Source: Candidatus Profundicultor aquiphilus (GTDB lineage Bacteria > Atribacterota > Atribacteria > Atribacterales > Caldatribacteriaceae). Taken from it: a DNA stretch of 12,412 nt. Of this stretch, positions 1 to 6,104 are shown in pieces. The position numbers were made by a program, and so were the translations under genes. The notes beneath the pieces are model-generated. The model was not told the DNA's origin. It did not search any database and was given only the letters and a program-made list of their open reading frames with translations. Position 1 is the first letter of the stretch; each line of letters begins with the position of its first letter. The stretch spans positions 1-12,412 of the forward strand of contig JABUEZ010000033.1 of assembly GCA_013314795.1 (NCBI GenBank), written 5' to 3'.

Positions 1-1
1 G

Positions 2-976
2 TTAGGGTATCCGGAAAATAGCGCCGGTCGGATTATGAGTCCCCAGGTTGTGGACCTCAAGGAACATTACACTGTGGAACAGGCCCTGAAAAGAATCCGG
101 CGCTTGAGCCCGCCCGAAGAACTTGCTTATACAGCGTATGTTATCGATGCCGAGCGCCACCTTTTAGGAAGAGTGACATTGCGCGATCTGGTGCTGGCCG
201 CACCCGAGACCTCTATTCGGGAAATTATGAATCAGGAGTTTGTTGCCGTGCTGACCGACGATGACCAGGAGAAAGTGGCACAGGTGGTTCAGAAGTACGA
301 CCTTCTGGCAGTACCGGTTGTAGACAGAGAGGGAAGGTTGGTGGGTGCGGTGACGGTTGATGATGTCATCGACGTTATCGAAGCGGAAGCGACCGAAGAT
401 CTGCATCGCCTGGCAGCTATCCGCACTACCGAAGATGAGTATCTCCATGCTCCTCTGTGGCACAGGATCAAGAATCGCTTTGTGTGGCTGGCGGTACTTC
501 TGGTTATGGGGACGTTGACCAGTTTTGTGATGCAGGGTTTTTCCCGGATTATCGAAGCGGTGATAGCGCTTTCCTTCTTTGTTCCCATGCTCATCGATAC
601 TGGTGGTAACGTGGGTAGTCAGTCGACCACGGTGATGGTCCGGGGTCTGGCAATTGGAAGATTTGAAAAACGTTCTCTCTGGAAAGTAATTTGGACAGAA
701 ATCCTTATTGGGAGCATTTTAGGAATTCTTCTTGGCTTGATTGCTATCCTGCGAGTTGTTTTTCTGCAGGAATCGTTTGCAGTGGGGATTGTGGTGGGGC
801 TTTCGGTATGGACCATCGTGTTTGTCTCGAATCTCATTGGTGTTTTTCTTCCGGTGCTTTTTAAAAGGATTAACCTTGATCCGGCTATTGCGGCAACACC
901 TGTGATCACCACGGTGGTGGATATCATTGGAGTGATCATCTATTTCCGCATCGCTCAGGCTCTTTTGAAGTTTTAG
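2..976 (+). CDS. mgtE: Magnesium transporter MgtE, 5'-truncated by the window edge
   Basis: Inner-membrane Mg2+ channel gated by cytoplasmic Mg2+. The open frame continues to the left edge: the first visible codons read LGYPENSAGRIMS, the usual link between the MgtE N domain and the CBS pair, so the ATG at 35 is internal and the helical N domain lies outside the window. Of 324 visible residues, about 15-125 form two CBS domains (the second contains LLAVPVVDREGRLVGAVTVD). About 150-324 hold five hydrophobic segments of the pore domain, including the family motif TGGNVGSQSTT and a final DPAIAATPVITTVVD helix. The Asp in that last helix matches the pore Mg2+-binding Asp of the family. The family usually reads SGP where this protein has ATP, a small departure. 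The gene stands apart from the B12 operon: a terminator-like hairpin and a new promoter follow. Family assignment is firm. Confidence 0.95.
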   Translation, partial: LGYPENSAGRIMSPQVVDLKEHYTVEQALKRIRRLSPPEELAYTAYVIDAERHLLGRVTLRDLVLAAPETSIREIMNQEFVAVLTDDDQEKVAQVVQKYDLLAVPVVDREGRLVGAVTVDDVIDVIEAEATEDLHRLAAIRTTEDEYLHAPLWHRIKNRFVWLAVLLVMGTLTSFVMQGFSRIIEAVIALSFFVPMLIDTGGNVGSQSTTVMVRGLAIGRFEKRSLWKVIWTEILIGSILGILLGLIAILRVVFLQESFAVGIVVGLSVWTIVFVSNLIGVFLPVLFKRINLDPAIAATPVITTVVDIIGVIIYFRIAQALLKF

Positions 977-997
977 TTATTGTAACCCTTCCGAAAT

Positions 998-1051
998 GGA
1001 TTCCAAGAAGCTCTCCCGGTTTCAGCAACTGGATTGGAACTCCTTGTTTTT
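998..1051 (+). terminator. Probable intrinsic terminator after mgtE
   Basis: Bases 998-1006 pair with 1034-1043 (nine pairs, one bulged C). An inner stem, 1016-1021 with 1027-1032, has six pairs including one G-U and a five-base loop. The hairpin is followed directly by TTGTTTTT at 1044-1051. The lopsided internal loop (nine bases against one) makes it weaker than a textbook terminator. Its T-run overlaps the -35 region of the next promoter. Confidence 0.45.
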
Positions 1052-1072
1052 GGCGATGGACCGTGGTAGTAT
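1044..1072 (+). promoter_or_regulatory. Promoter of the B12 uptake operon, extended -10 type
   Basis: TAGTAT at 1067-1072 is preceded by TG at 1064-1065, giving an extended -10 (TGGTAGTAT). A weak -35 (TTGTTT, 1044-1049) sits 17 bases upstream. The predicted start near 1079 falls just before the first helix of the cobalamin riboswitch (1086), which supports the call. No experimental evidence is available. Confidence 0.5.
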
Positions 1073-1085
1073 TGCCTTTGGTGGA

Positions 1086-1239
1086 AAGGCTCGAGGTGGA
1101 TTCACCTTAATAGGGAAGTCCGGTGCAAATCCGGCGTGGTCCCGCCACTGTGACTGGGGAGCGTATTGCAAAAAACCACTGGCTTTTTAAGCCGGGAAGG
1201 AGCAAGAAGCGATGATCCAGAAGCCAGGAGACCTGCCTT
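1086..1239 (+). promoter_or_regulatory. Cobalamin (AdoCbl-class) riboswitch aptamer
   Basis: Conserved blocks occur in the right order: TTAATAGGGAA at 1107-1117, CCGGTGCAAATCCGG at about 1120-1134, CCCGCCACTGTGA at 1141-1153, CCACTGG at about 1176, GCCGGGAAGG at 1191-1200, GCGATGATCC at about 1209-1218 and the B12 box AAGCCAGGAGACCTGCC at 1221-1237. The closing helices can be drawn: AAGGC 1086-1090 with GCCTT 1235-1239, and AGGT 1094-1097 with ACCT 1231-1234. A P5-like hairpin (GTGG 1136-1139 with CCAC 1145-1148) exposes a TCCCG loop. Such elements sense coenzyme B12 and usually repress uptake or synthesis genes. The genes directly downstream encode a B12-type ABC importer, so sensor and target agree. 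Confidence 0.95.
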
Positions 1240-1259
1240 GGGCATAGCCCATCCTCTTC

Positions 1260-1342
1260 GAGGAAAGGAGAGGTGGGAAATGTTCTGGATGCAAAATCCT
1301 CTCTCCTTCCTCCTCTTTGTAATTTTCAACACAAAGGAGGAG
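1260..1342 (+). promoter_or_regulatory. Riboswitch expression platform with ribosome-site sequestering hairpin
   Basis: Two helices can form. Helix A pairs 1260-1273 (GAGGAAAGGAGAGG) with 1298-1312, about 13 pairs with one bulged T and one A-C mismatch; its loop carries GGGA at 1275-1278. Helix B pairs 1310-1320 (CTCCTCTTTGT) with 1331-1342, eleven pairs with one bulged G around a ten-base loop, and buries the btuF ribosome site AAAGGAGG (1333-1340). The helices share only 1310-1312, so they may compete or stack. The TCCC of the aptamer P5 loop (1140-1143) is complementary to GGGA in loop A, the position expected of the L5-L13 kissing contact of cobalamin riboswitches. Control is therefore probably at translation. 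Helix A followed by CTCTTTGTAATTTT could also act as a weak terminator. Confidence 0.6.
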
Positions 1343-1347
1343 TGTTT

Positions 1348-2268
1348 ATGATTCGTCGGTTCTGGACGGTCGTTTTGGGTTTGTATCTTCTTGTATTCGT
1401 GTGGCCGATTTTTTCCCAGGAAGTCATTCTGCGGGACGATTGGGGAAGAGAGTGCCGCGTTTTGGACGCTGCGCAGCGGATTATTTCTCTTTCCCCGGCG
1501 AACACTGAAATCATCTTTGCTCTGGGTTTAGGAGACCGACTTATTGGCGTAACCAGCTACTGTAATTACCCCAAAGAAGCGCAGACAAAGGAAAAAGTTG
1601 GCAATGTGACCGAGATAGATCTGGAGAGAGTGGTTCGTCTGGAACCGGATCTCGTGCTTGCTGGTTCCCTGACGCCTCGAGAAGTGGTTGATAAGCTTGA
1701 AGAATTGGGGATCAGGGTTTTTGTCCTCGACGCCCATACCATTGAAGAAGTGTTTGAGGACATCGGGAAAGTGGCAATTCTTGCCGGGATAGAAAACGAG
1801 GGAGAAGAGTTTGTGAAGATCTTGAGGGATGAGTTGACGCAGATCACGCAGAAAGTGATCATGCTCCCTGCAGAACAAAAGCCACGTCTTTTGCATGTGA
1901 TCTGGCATGATCCCATCTGGACTGCCGGAAGAAATACCTTTATCGATGAGTTTATCCGGTTGGGAGGAGGGGTGAATGTGGTTTCCGATCTTGAGGGGTA
2001 CATCACCTTAAGCCTGGAGGAACTTCTTCGGAGAAACCCCGATGTCATCACCGTGGTAAGCGCCCACGGTAGTGAGGCAATCTCCTATGATTTTCTCCTT
2101 TCGGATGAGCGCCTGCAAGCTGTCAGGGCAATTCAAGAACGGAAGGTTTTTCTGGTGGATAGCGACCTTGTCTCTCGGCCTGGGCCAAGAGTTGTTGAGG
2201 CGTTAGCCGTTTTTGCCCGAATTTTACATCCCGAGACTTTTGGCGCATATGAGTCGCCGGCAAAATAA
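1348..2268 (+). CDS. btuF: Cobalamin ABC transporter, periplasmic binding protein
   Basis: Captures cobalamin (or a related corrinoid) in the periplasm and delivers it to the BtuCD complex. The 306-residue protein starts at the ATG 7 bases after AAAGGAGG (1333-1340). An upstream in-frame ATG at 1273 would read through the riboswitch platform and has no signal sequence in place, so it is rejected. Residues 1-23 form a signal peptide with predicted cleavage near IFS-QE, without a lipobox Cys, which suits a Gram-negative-type cell. The mature part is a PF01497 helical-backbone binding protein: RIISLSPANTEIIFALG near 43-60, an SYCNYP motif near 70, and GGGVNVV near 210. The gene overlaps btuC by 20 bp. 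The riboswitch makes B12 the likely ligand; siderophore binding is the family alternative. Confidence 0.9.
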   Translation: MIRRFWTVVLGLYLLVFVWPIFSQEVILRDDWGRECRVLDAAQRIISLSPANTEIIFALGLGDRLIGVTSYCNYPKEAQTKEKVGNVTEIDLERVVRLEPDLVLAGSLTPREVVDKLEELGIRVFVLDAHTIEEVFEDIGKVAILAGIENEGEEFVKILRDELTQITQKVIMLPAEQKPRLLHVIWHDPIWTAGRNTFIDEFIRLGGGVNVVSDLEGYITLSLEELLRRNPDVITVVSAHGSEAISYDFLLSDERLQAVRAIQERKVFLVDSDLVSRPGPRVVEALAVFARILHPETFGAYESPAK

Positions 2269-3253
2269 AAGAATTACCCTGATTTCTCTCCTCGTTCTTG
2301 CTGGTGCCTTCCTCGGTATATGGTTTGCCGAGGGTGTGGGAGAAGGGCATTATCGTCTTGGTGACTCGATGGCTCTTTTTTCTCCTTCTCTCCTTTCTTC
2401 GACTGAGCGGACCATTCTTTTGAAGCTTCGTTTACCCCGGGTGGTGCTCTCATTTATGGTAGGTGGAGGACTCTCGGTGTGTGGGGCGGTTTTACAGGGT
2501 ATTTTTCAAAACCCTCTGGTGGATCCCTATGTCCTGGGGGTAAGTTCAGGGGCAGCTCTGGGGGCGGTTATTGCCATTTTGGGTCACATTTACTTTGGGC
2601 TTTTTACGGTGCCTCTTTTTGCCTTTCTGATGGCCATGTTGACAACTTTCCTTGTTTTTCGCCTGAGCCTGGTAGGAAAAAAAATACCTCTGGAAGTCCT
2701 TCTTTTGGCCGGTATTGCCATGGGGTTTTTGTTCTCGGCGTTCATTTCGCTGGGTATGTTCGTTGCCGGCGAAAATCTCCACCAGGTGGTTTTCTGGACC
2801 ATGGGAGGGTTCTGGGGTCGGGGGTGGCCTGAAGTGAAGATGGTTTCCCCCTTCTTTGCGGTAGGGATTCCCTTTCTTCTCTCTTTTACTCGGGAACTCA
2901 ATACTTTTCTTTTGGGAGAGAACGTAGCCAAAAGTCTCGGGGTAGATGTGGAGAGGGTCAAAAGGTGGCTGATTCTGGCAGTTTCGCTGGTTGTGGCTGC
3001 CTGTGTTTCGGTGAGTGGTGTCATTGGGTTTGTGGGACTCCTTGTTCCGCATATCCTGAGGCTTTTGGGTTATCAGGACCATCGAGTTTTGTTGCCTCTT
3101 TCCTTACTTCTTGGAGGGATGGTACTCCTTTTTGCCGATACCCTGGCGCGAACCATTTTATACCCGGTGGAGTTGCCGGTGGGGATTGTCATGAGTATCC
3201 TGGGTTCACCCTTTTTCATCTACCTTCTCCGTCGAAAAAAGAGAGAGACATGA
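2249..3253 (+). CDS. btuC: Cobalamin ABC transporter, permease
   Basis: Inner-membrane channel subunit of the B12 importer, FecCD family (PF01032), expected to work as a dimer with two ATPase subunits. The 334-residue length is normal for the family. I chose the ATG at 2249 (MSRRQNKRIT, basic residues then the first membrane helix) rather than an ATG at 2213, which adds 12 non-hydrophobic residues and lengthens the overlap. About ten hydrophobic segments are visible. Family hallmarks are NPLVDPYVLGVSSGAALG near residues 85-105, GFVGLLVPHILRLLG near 255-270 and ELPVGIVMSILGSPFF at the C-terminus. No strong ribosome site precedes it, so translation is probably coupled to btuF (20-bp overlap). 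It ends in an ATGA overlap with btuD. Confidence 0.92.
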   Translation: MSRRQNKRITLISLLVLAGAFLGIWFAEGVGEGHYRLGDSMALFSPSLLSSTERTILLKLRLPRVVLSFMVGGGLSVCGAVLQGIFQNPLVDPYVLGVSSGAALGAVIAILGHIYFGLFTVPLFAFLMAMLTTFLVFRLSLVGKKIPLEVLLLAGIAMGFLFSAFISLGMFVAGENLHQVVFWTMGGFWGRGWPEVKMVSPFFAVGIPFLLSFTRELNTFLLGENVAKSLGVDVERVKRWLILAVSLVVAACVSVSGVIGFVGLLVPHILRLLGYQDHRVLLPLSLLLGGMVLLFADTLARTILYPVELPVGIVMSILGSPFFIYLLRRKKRET

Positions 3254-4497
3254 GTAGATATCTTTTGGTTGAAAACCTTGGTTTCCGATACGATACGGTA
3301 AAAGTACTTCGTAATGTGAATTTTGCCCTGGAAAAGGGGGCCTTTATGGGAATCATTGGTCCAAATGGTTCAGGGAAAAGCACGCTTTTATATCTTCTGG
3401 CTGGTATTCTTCCCCTCCAGGAAGGGAAAGTTGTCCTTTCCGGTCAGGATTTGCGGCGATACAGCCGGGTGGAATGGGCCAGAAAAGTAGCCATCGTTTT
3501 TCAGGAAATTCCTCCGCGGATTAACTTATCCTGCCTGGAAGTGGTAATGATGGGAAGATTTCCGTATCTTCGAAAGTGGCGTCGGGAGAGTGAAGATGAC
3601 GAACGTGCTGTGCAATGGGCCATGGAAGTGACTCATACCTGGTTATTTGCCGAGCGAAACTTTTCAGAGCTCTCCGGTGGGGAGAAGCAACGGGTGATGA
3701 TTGCTCGAGCCTTAGCGCAGGAACCGGAACTGCTCCTTCTTGACGAGCCAACCAGCCATCTGGACGTTTTGCATCAGCTCGAGGTGATGCGGATTCTCTT
3801 ACATTTACGGGAGCAGGGGATTACCATTCTGGGAGTTTTTCACGACGTGAACGCGGTGGCACAGTTCTGCCACGAGATACTTCTCCTGAAAAGGGGTTCT
3901 GTTCTGGAATTTGGACCTGTAGAAAGGGTTATGACTCGAGAAAAAATAACCGAGCTTCTGGGAGTAGAATTTCTGGAGAGCACTCATCCGGTTTCGCTCC
4001 GTCCCTTTTTTATGCCTCTTGAAATTCGAAAAAAGGAACCCAAAGGAATTCAGGTACATCTCATCTGTGGTGGAGGCCAGGGTGTGCCCTTCATGAAGAG
4101 GCTCCTGGAAGAGGGTTTTTCGCTGAGTGTGGGCATTGTCAACCGGCTGGACTCCGATGAAGAATTCGCCATTCGATGTAAGATACCGGTGGTACAGGAA
4201 GCCCCTTTTTCTTCTTTTGCTCCGGAGACTTTGCAGAAGGCGCAGGAACTGGCAAGAAATGCTCATTTTGTCCTGGTTGTACCCACCTACTGGGGACAGG
4301 GAAATCTTCTCAATCTGGAATTGGCACGCACCCTTTTAAAGGAGGGGAAAAGGGTGTTTCTCTTTAAAGCAGGTTTTGATTCGAGATTTGATTACACCGG
4401 GGGAGAGGCGATCATACAACTGGTGGAGCTTCAGAAGCATGGCGCCCAGGTAGTCGAAGATGTGGACGAATTTCTCGCATTGGTTCACAACGGGTAA
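3250..4497 (+). CDS. btuD: Cobalamin ABC transporter ATPase with extra C-terminal Rossmann-like domain
   Basis: Powers corrinoid import by ATP hydrolysis on the cytoplasmic face of BtuC. The ATG at 3250 overlaps the btuC stop (ATGA). The frame is open further upstream, but that part is btuC in another frame. The protein is 415 residues, against about 250 for ordinary BtuD. Residues 1-250 contain every ABC motif: Walker A GPNGSGKST 37-45, Q-loop Gln85, signature LSGGE 141-145, Walker B LLLLDEP 161-167, D-loop SHLD 169-172, H-loop His198. Residues 267-415 form a separate alpha/beta domain opening with VHLICGGGQGVPFMKRLLEE, a glycine-rich loop after a beta strand as in Rossmann or SLOG-like folds. 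Hydrophobic strands (FVLVVPTYWG, RVFLFKAG) follow. Enlarged B12 ATPases are, from memory, present in other bacteria; the extension's role is unknown to me. No terminator is evident downstream. Confidence 0.92.
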   Translation: MSRYLLVENLGFRYDTVKVLRNVNFALEKGAFMGIIGPNGSGKSTLLYLLAGILPLQEGKVVLSGQDLRRYSRVEWARKVAIVFQEIPPRINLSCLEVVMMGRFPYLRKWRRESEDDERAVQWAMEVTHTWLFAERNFSELSGGEKQRVMIARALAQEPELLLLDEPTSHLDVLHQLEVMRILLHLREQGITILGVFHDVNAVAQFCHEILLLKRGSVLEFGPVERVMTREKITELLGVEFLESTHPVSLRPFFMPLEIRKKEPKGIQVHLICGGGQGVPFMKRLLEEGFSLSVGIVNRLDSDEEFAIRCKIPVVQEAPFSSFAPETLQKAQELARNAHFVLVVPTYWGQGNLLNLELARTLLKEGKRVFLFKAGFDSRFDYTGGEAIIQLVELQKHGAQVVEDVDEFLALVHNG

Positions 4498-4531
4498 CAG
4501 CGTGCCTTTTCGTGTTCGAAGGGGAGGGGTG

Positions 4532-4540
4532 TGGTATAAT
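4532..4540 (+). promoter_or_regulatory. Extended -10 promoter of the DUF4384/GGDEF unit
   Basis: A perfect TATAAT at 4535-4540 is preceded by TG at 4532-4533 (TGGTATAAT). No convincing -35 lies 16-18 bases upstream; the best is GTGTTC at 4512-4517. The predicted start is near 4547, leaving a leader of about 17 bases that carries the ribosome site GAGGTG (4551-4556), 7 bases before the ATG at 4564. Confidence 0.65.
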
Positions 4541-4563
4541 TGGGGAAAGCGAGGTGAAAGGTC

Positions 4564-6096
4564 ATGAAATCCGTCTTTGGGAAAACTCTGGTGGCGTTGT
4601 TTCTGGTGATGCTTTTGGGAATGAATTCTCTTGGTTTTGCTCAGCCTCGGGTGTTTCTGCGTTTTAACCTGAATCCTCAAATTTACATTTCTATCCCCCG
4701 CTCTCCTCAGGTGACGCTCTCTATAGACAGAGGAGAAGGAGCAAATTACTTTGTGGGCGATCGAGTTCTTATTACCTATCGGACTACTCGGGAGGGGTAC
4801 GTAAACCTGATTGATTATCTTCCGGATGGGGATGTGCGAATTCTTTTGCGGAACGTCCAGGTCCAGGGCGGAGTTACCGGGGAGTATTCGGGAATTGTTT
4901 CCGGTCCGGGTGGTACCGAAAGGCTCGTGATTCTTTTTACTCCTAATCCGGTGGACGGTATGAAACTTGAAGATTTTGTCCAGGCTCCACATCAGGGGGA
5001 CCGAATTTTTGCTGGACGATATGCGACTGACCGAGTTTCGTTTAACGTTATTGCACGGCTTCAGAGTACAGCCCTTACCATTGAACCAAGTGTGGTTACA
5101 GTAGGAACCTCACGATCACTGGTTTTTACCGCTACCCTGCAAACTTCAGATGGAAGGGCCCTTGAGGGGCAGGAACTGCTCTGGTCGGTGAGCGATGGAC
5201 GGGTCAGTTCGGCGCGGACTGTGACGGATTTACAGGGTCAGTCCCGAAACACGTTTTATGCCCCTTCGTTTACGGGAACTGTGACCCTGCAGGTAAGCTT
5301 TGCTGGGGATGTCCGCCTGGCGCCCGCTCAGGCTACGGCTACCATTGAAGTAGGTTTAAGACCTTCTCCGGTCGAACTCACCGTGACACCTTCCTCTTTT
5401 ACGGTGGATTCAGGTGGATCTCTCAAACTTACGGCTCTGCTTCGAGACCAGAACGGACGACCGATTCCTTCTCAGGTTCTGCGATGGACGGCAAGCACCG
5501 GGAGCCTGAACACCCGTTCTACCACCACCGATTCCTCGGGAAAAGCCTCGGTTACCTACTATGCTCCTGCGGTAGAGGAAGTCACGCCGGTGGATATCAC
5601 GGTCGATTTCCCGGGGACCAAACAATTTGATCCTGCTTCACTTGTGGTTTCAGGGGAGGTTGCTCCGGTAATCACTTACGCGCTCTCCTCGACCCTTTTC
5701 TATGTTGATTTTGGGGGCGATAAGATTCGTCATAATGGAGATAACCTGCGCTACACCGGAAATCTGGTTACTGGATTTGGCGTGAATGAAACCTCGTTCC
5801 TGGAGATGCGTACCAGGAACGATATGGTCGATTTCACTTTCTCTCCGGGGGGGCTTCCGGTAAGAGGATGTATCCTTCTCTGGGTGCAGGGCGATCCTGG
5901 AGCACGGGTGCGGGTGATCCTTAACGGAAAACGCCTGGGGGCTTTCCCGGTTGGAGAGGGTACGTTAAGCCCCGAAGGGGAGCAAAGAGTGGTTGTCTCT
6001 CAGAATGATTTTGTTGAGGGTACAAATCGCTTGCGGATTGAAGTTGATGCGCCTAACCGAAGTATTCGATTACAGAAGGTAGCCATCGTATTCTAA
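4564..6096 (+). CDS. Secreted DUF4384 protein with two Ig-like domains and a C-terminal beta domain
   Basis: A 510-residue exported protein of unknown role. GAGGTG lies 7 bases before the ATG. Residues 1-26 are a signal peptide (Lys start, long hydrophobic core, cleavage near GFA-QP). Residues about 55-165 match the DUF4384 pattern (YFVGDRVLITYRTTREGYVN, then a YLPDGDVRILL strand), a beta-sandwich often found on envelope proteins. Two bacterial Ig-like repeats follow, about 168-262 and 269-364. They share a plan: LTxxPSxxTV, then a GRxxxxQxLxW strand, a TDxxGxxxxTxYAP turn and a final beta strand. This is the Big_1/invasin-type pattern. Residues about 370-510 form another beta-rich domain with VRVILNGKRLGAFPVGEG and a FVEGTNRLRIEV strand, resembling a jelly-roll or sugar-binding-type fold that I cannot name. 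No sortase, lipobox or barrel anchor is seen. It leads a three-gene unit, 8 bases before the cyclase gene. Confidence 0.8.
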   Translation: MKSVFGKTLVALFLVMLLGMNSLGFAQPRVFLRFNLNPQIYISIPRSPQVTLSIDRGEGANYFVGDRVLITYRTTREGYVNLIDYLPDGDVRILLRNVQVQGGVTGEYSGIVSGPGGTERLVILFTPNPVDGMKLEDFVQAPHQGDRIFAGRYATDRVSFNVIARLQSTALTIEPSVVTVGTSRSLVFTATLQTSDGRALEGQELLWSVSDGRVSSARTVTDLQGQSRNTFYAPSFTGTVTLQVSFAGDVRLAPAQATATIEVGLRPSPVELTVTPSSFTVDSGGSLKLTALLRDQNGRPIPSQVLRWTASTGSLNTRSTTTDSSGKASVTYYAPAVEEVTPVDITVDFPGTKQFDPASLVVSGEVAPVITYALSSTLFYVDFGGDKIRHNGDNLRYTGNLVTGFGVNETSFLEMRTRNDMVDFTFSPGGLPVRGCILLWVQGDPGARVRVILNGKRLGAFPVGEGTLSPEGEQRVVVSQNDFVEGTNRLRIEVDAPNRSIRLQKVAIVF

Positions 6097-6104
6097 CTTT
6101 CGTC

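Noticed and set aside
996..1190. A 64-codon open frame between mgtE and btuF
   Set aside because: It runs straight through the promoter and the conserved core of the cobalamin riboswitch, lacks a ribosome site and has no recognisable protein pattern.
1166..1351. Short forward frame ending just after the btuF start
   Set aside because: It lies across the 3' half of the aptamer and the expression platform; the base pattern is explained by RNA structure.
2546..3082. A 178-codon minus-strand frame opposite btuC
   Set aside because: It is antisense to a clear FecCD permease, and its protein is low-complexity with many Gln, His, Lys and Pro.
4498..4534. Terminator after btuD
   Set aside because: I looked for a hairpin plus T-run before the next promoter and found no stem of useful length, so termination here remains unexplained.
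4336..4992. A 218-codon minus-strand frame spanning the end of btuD and the start of the DUF4384 gene
   Set aside because: It crosses a strong forward promoter and ribosome site, and its translation shows no domain; both covered forward genes are well supported.
5068..5655. Internal DNA repeat in the DUF4384 gene
   Set aside because: The repetition is only at protein level (two Ig-like domains); the DNA of the two copies has diverged, so it is not annotated as a nucleotide repeat.
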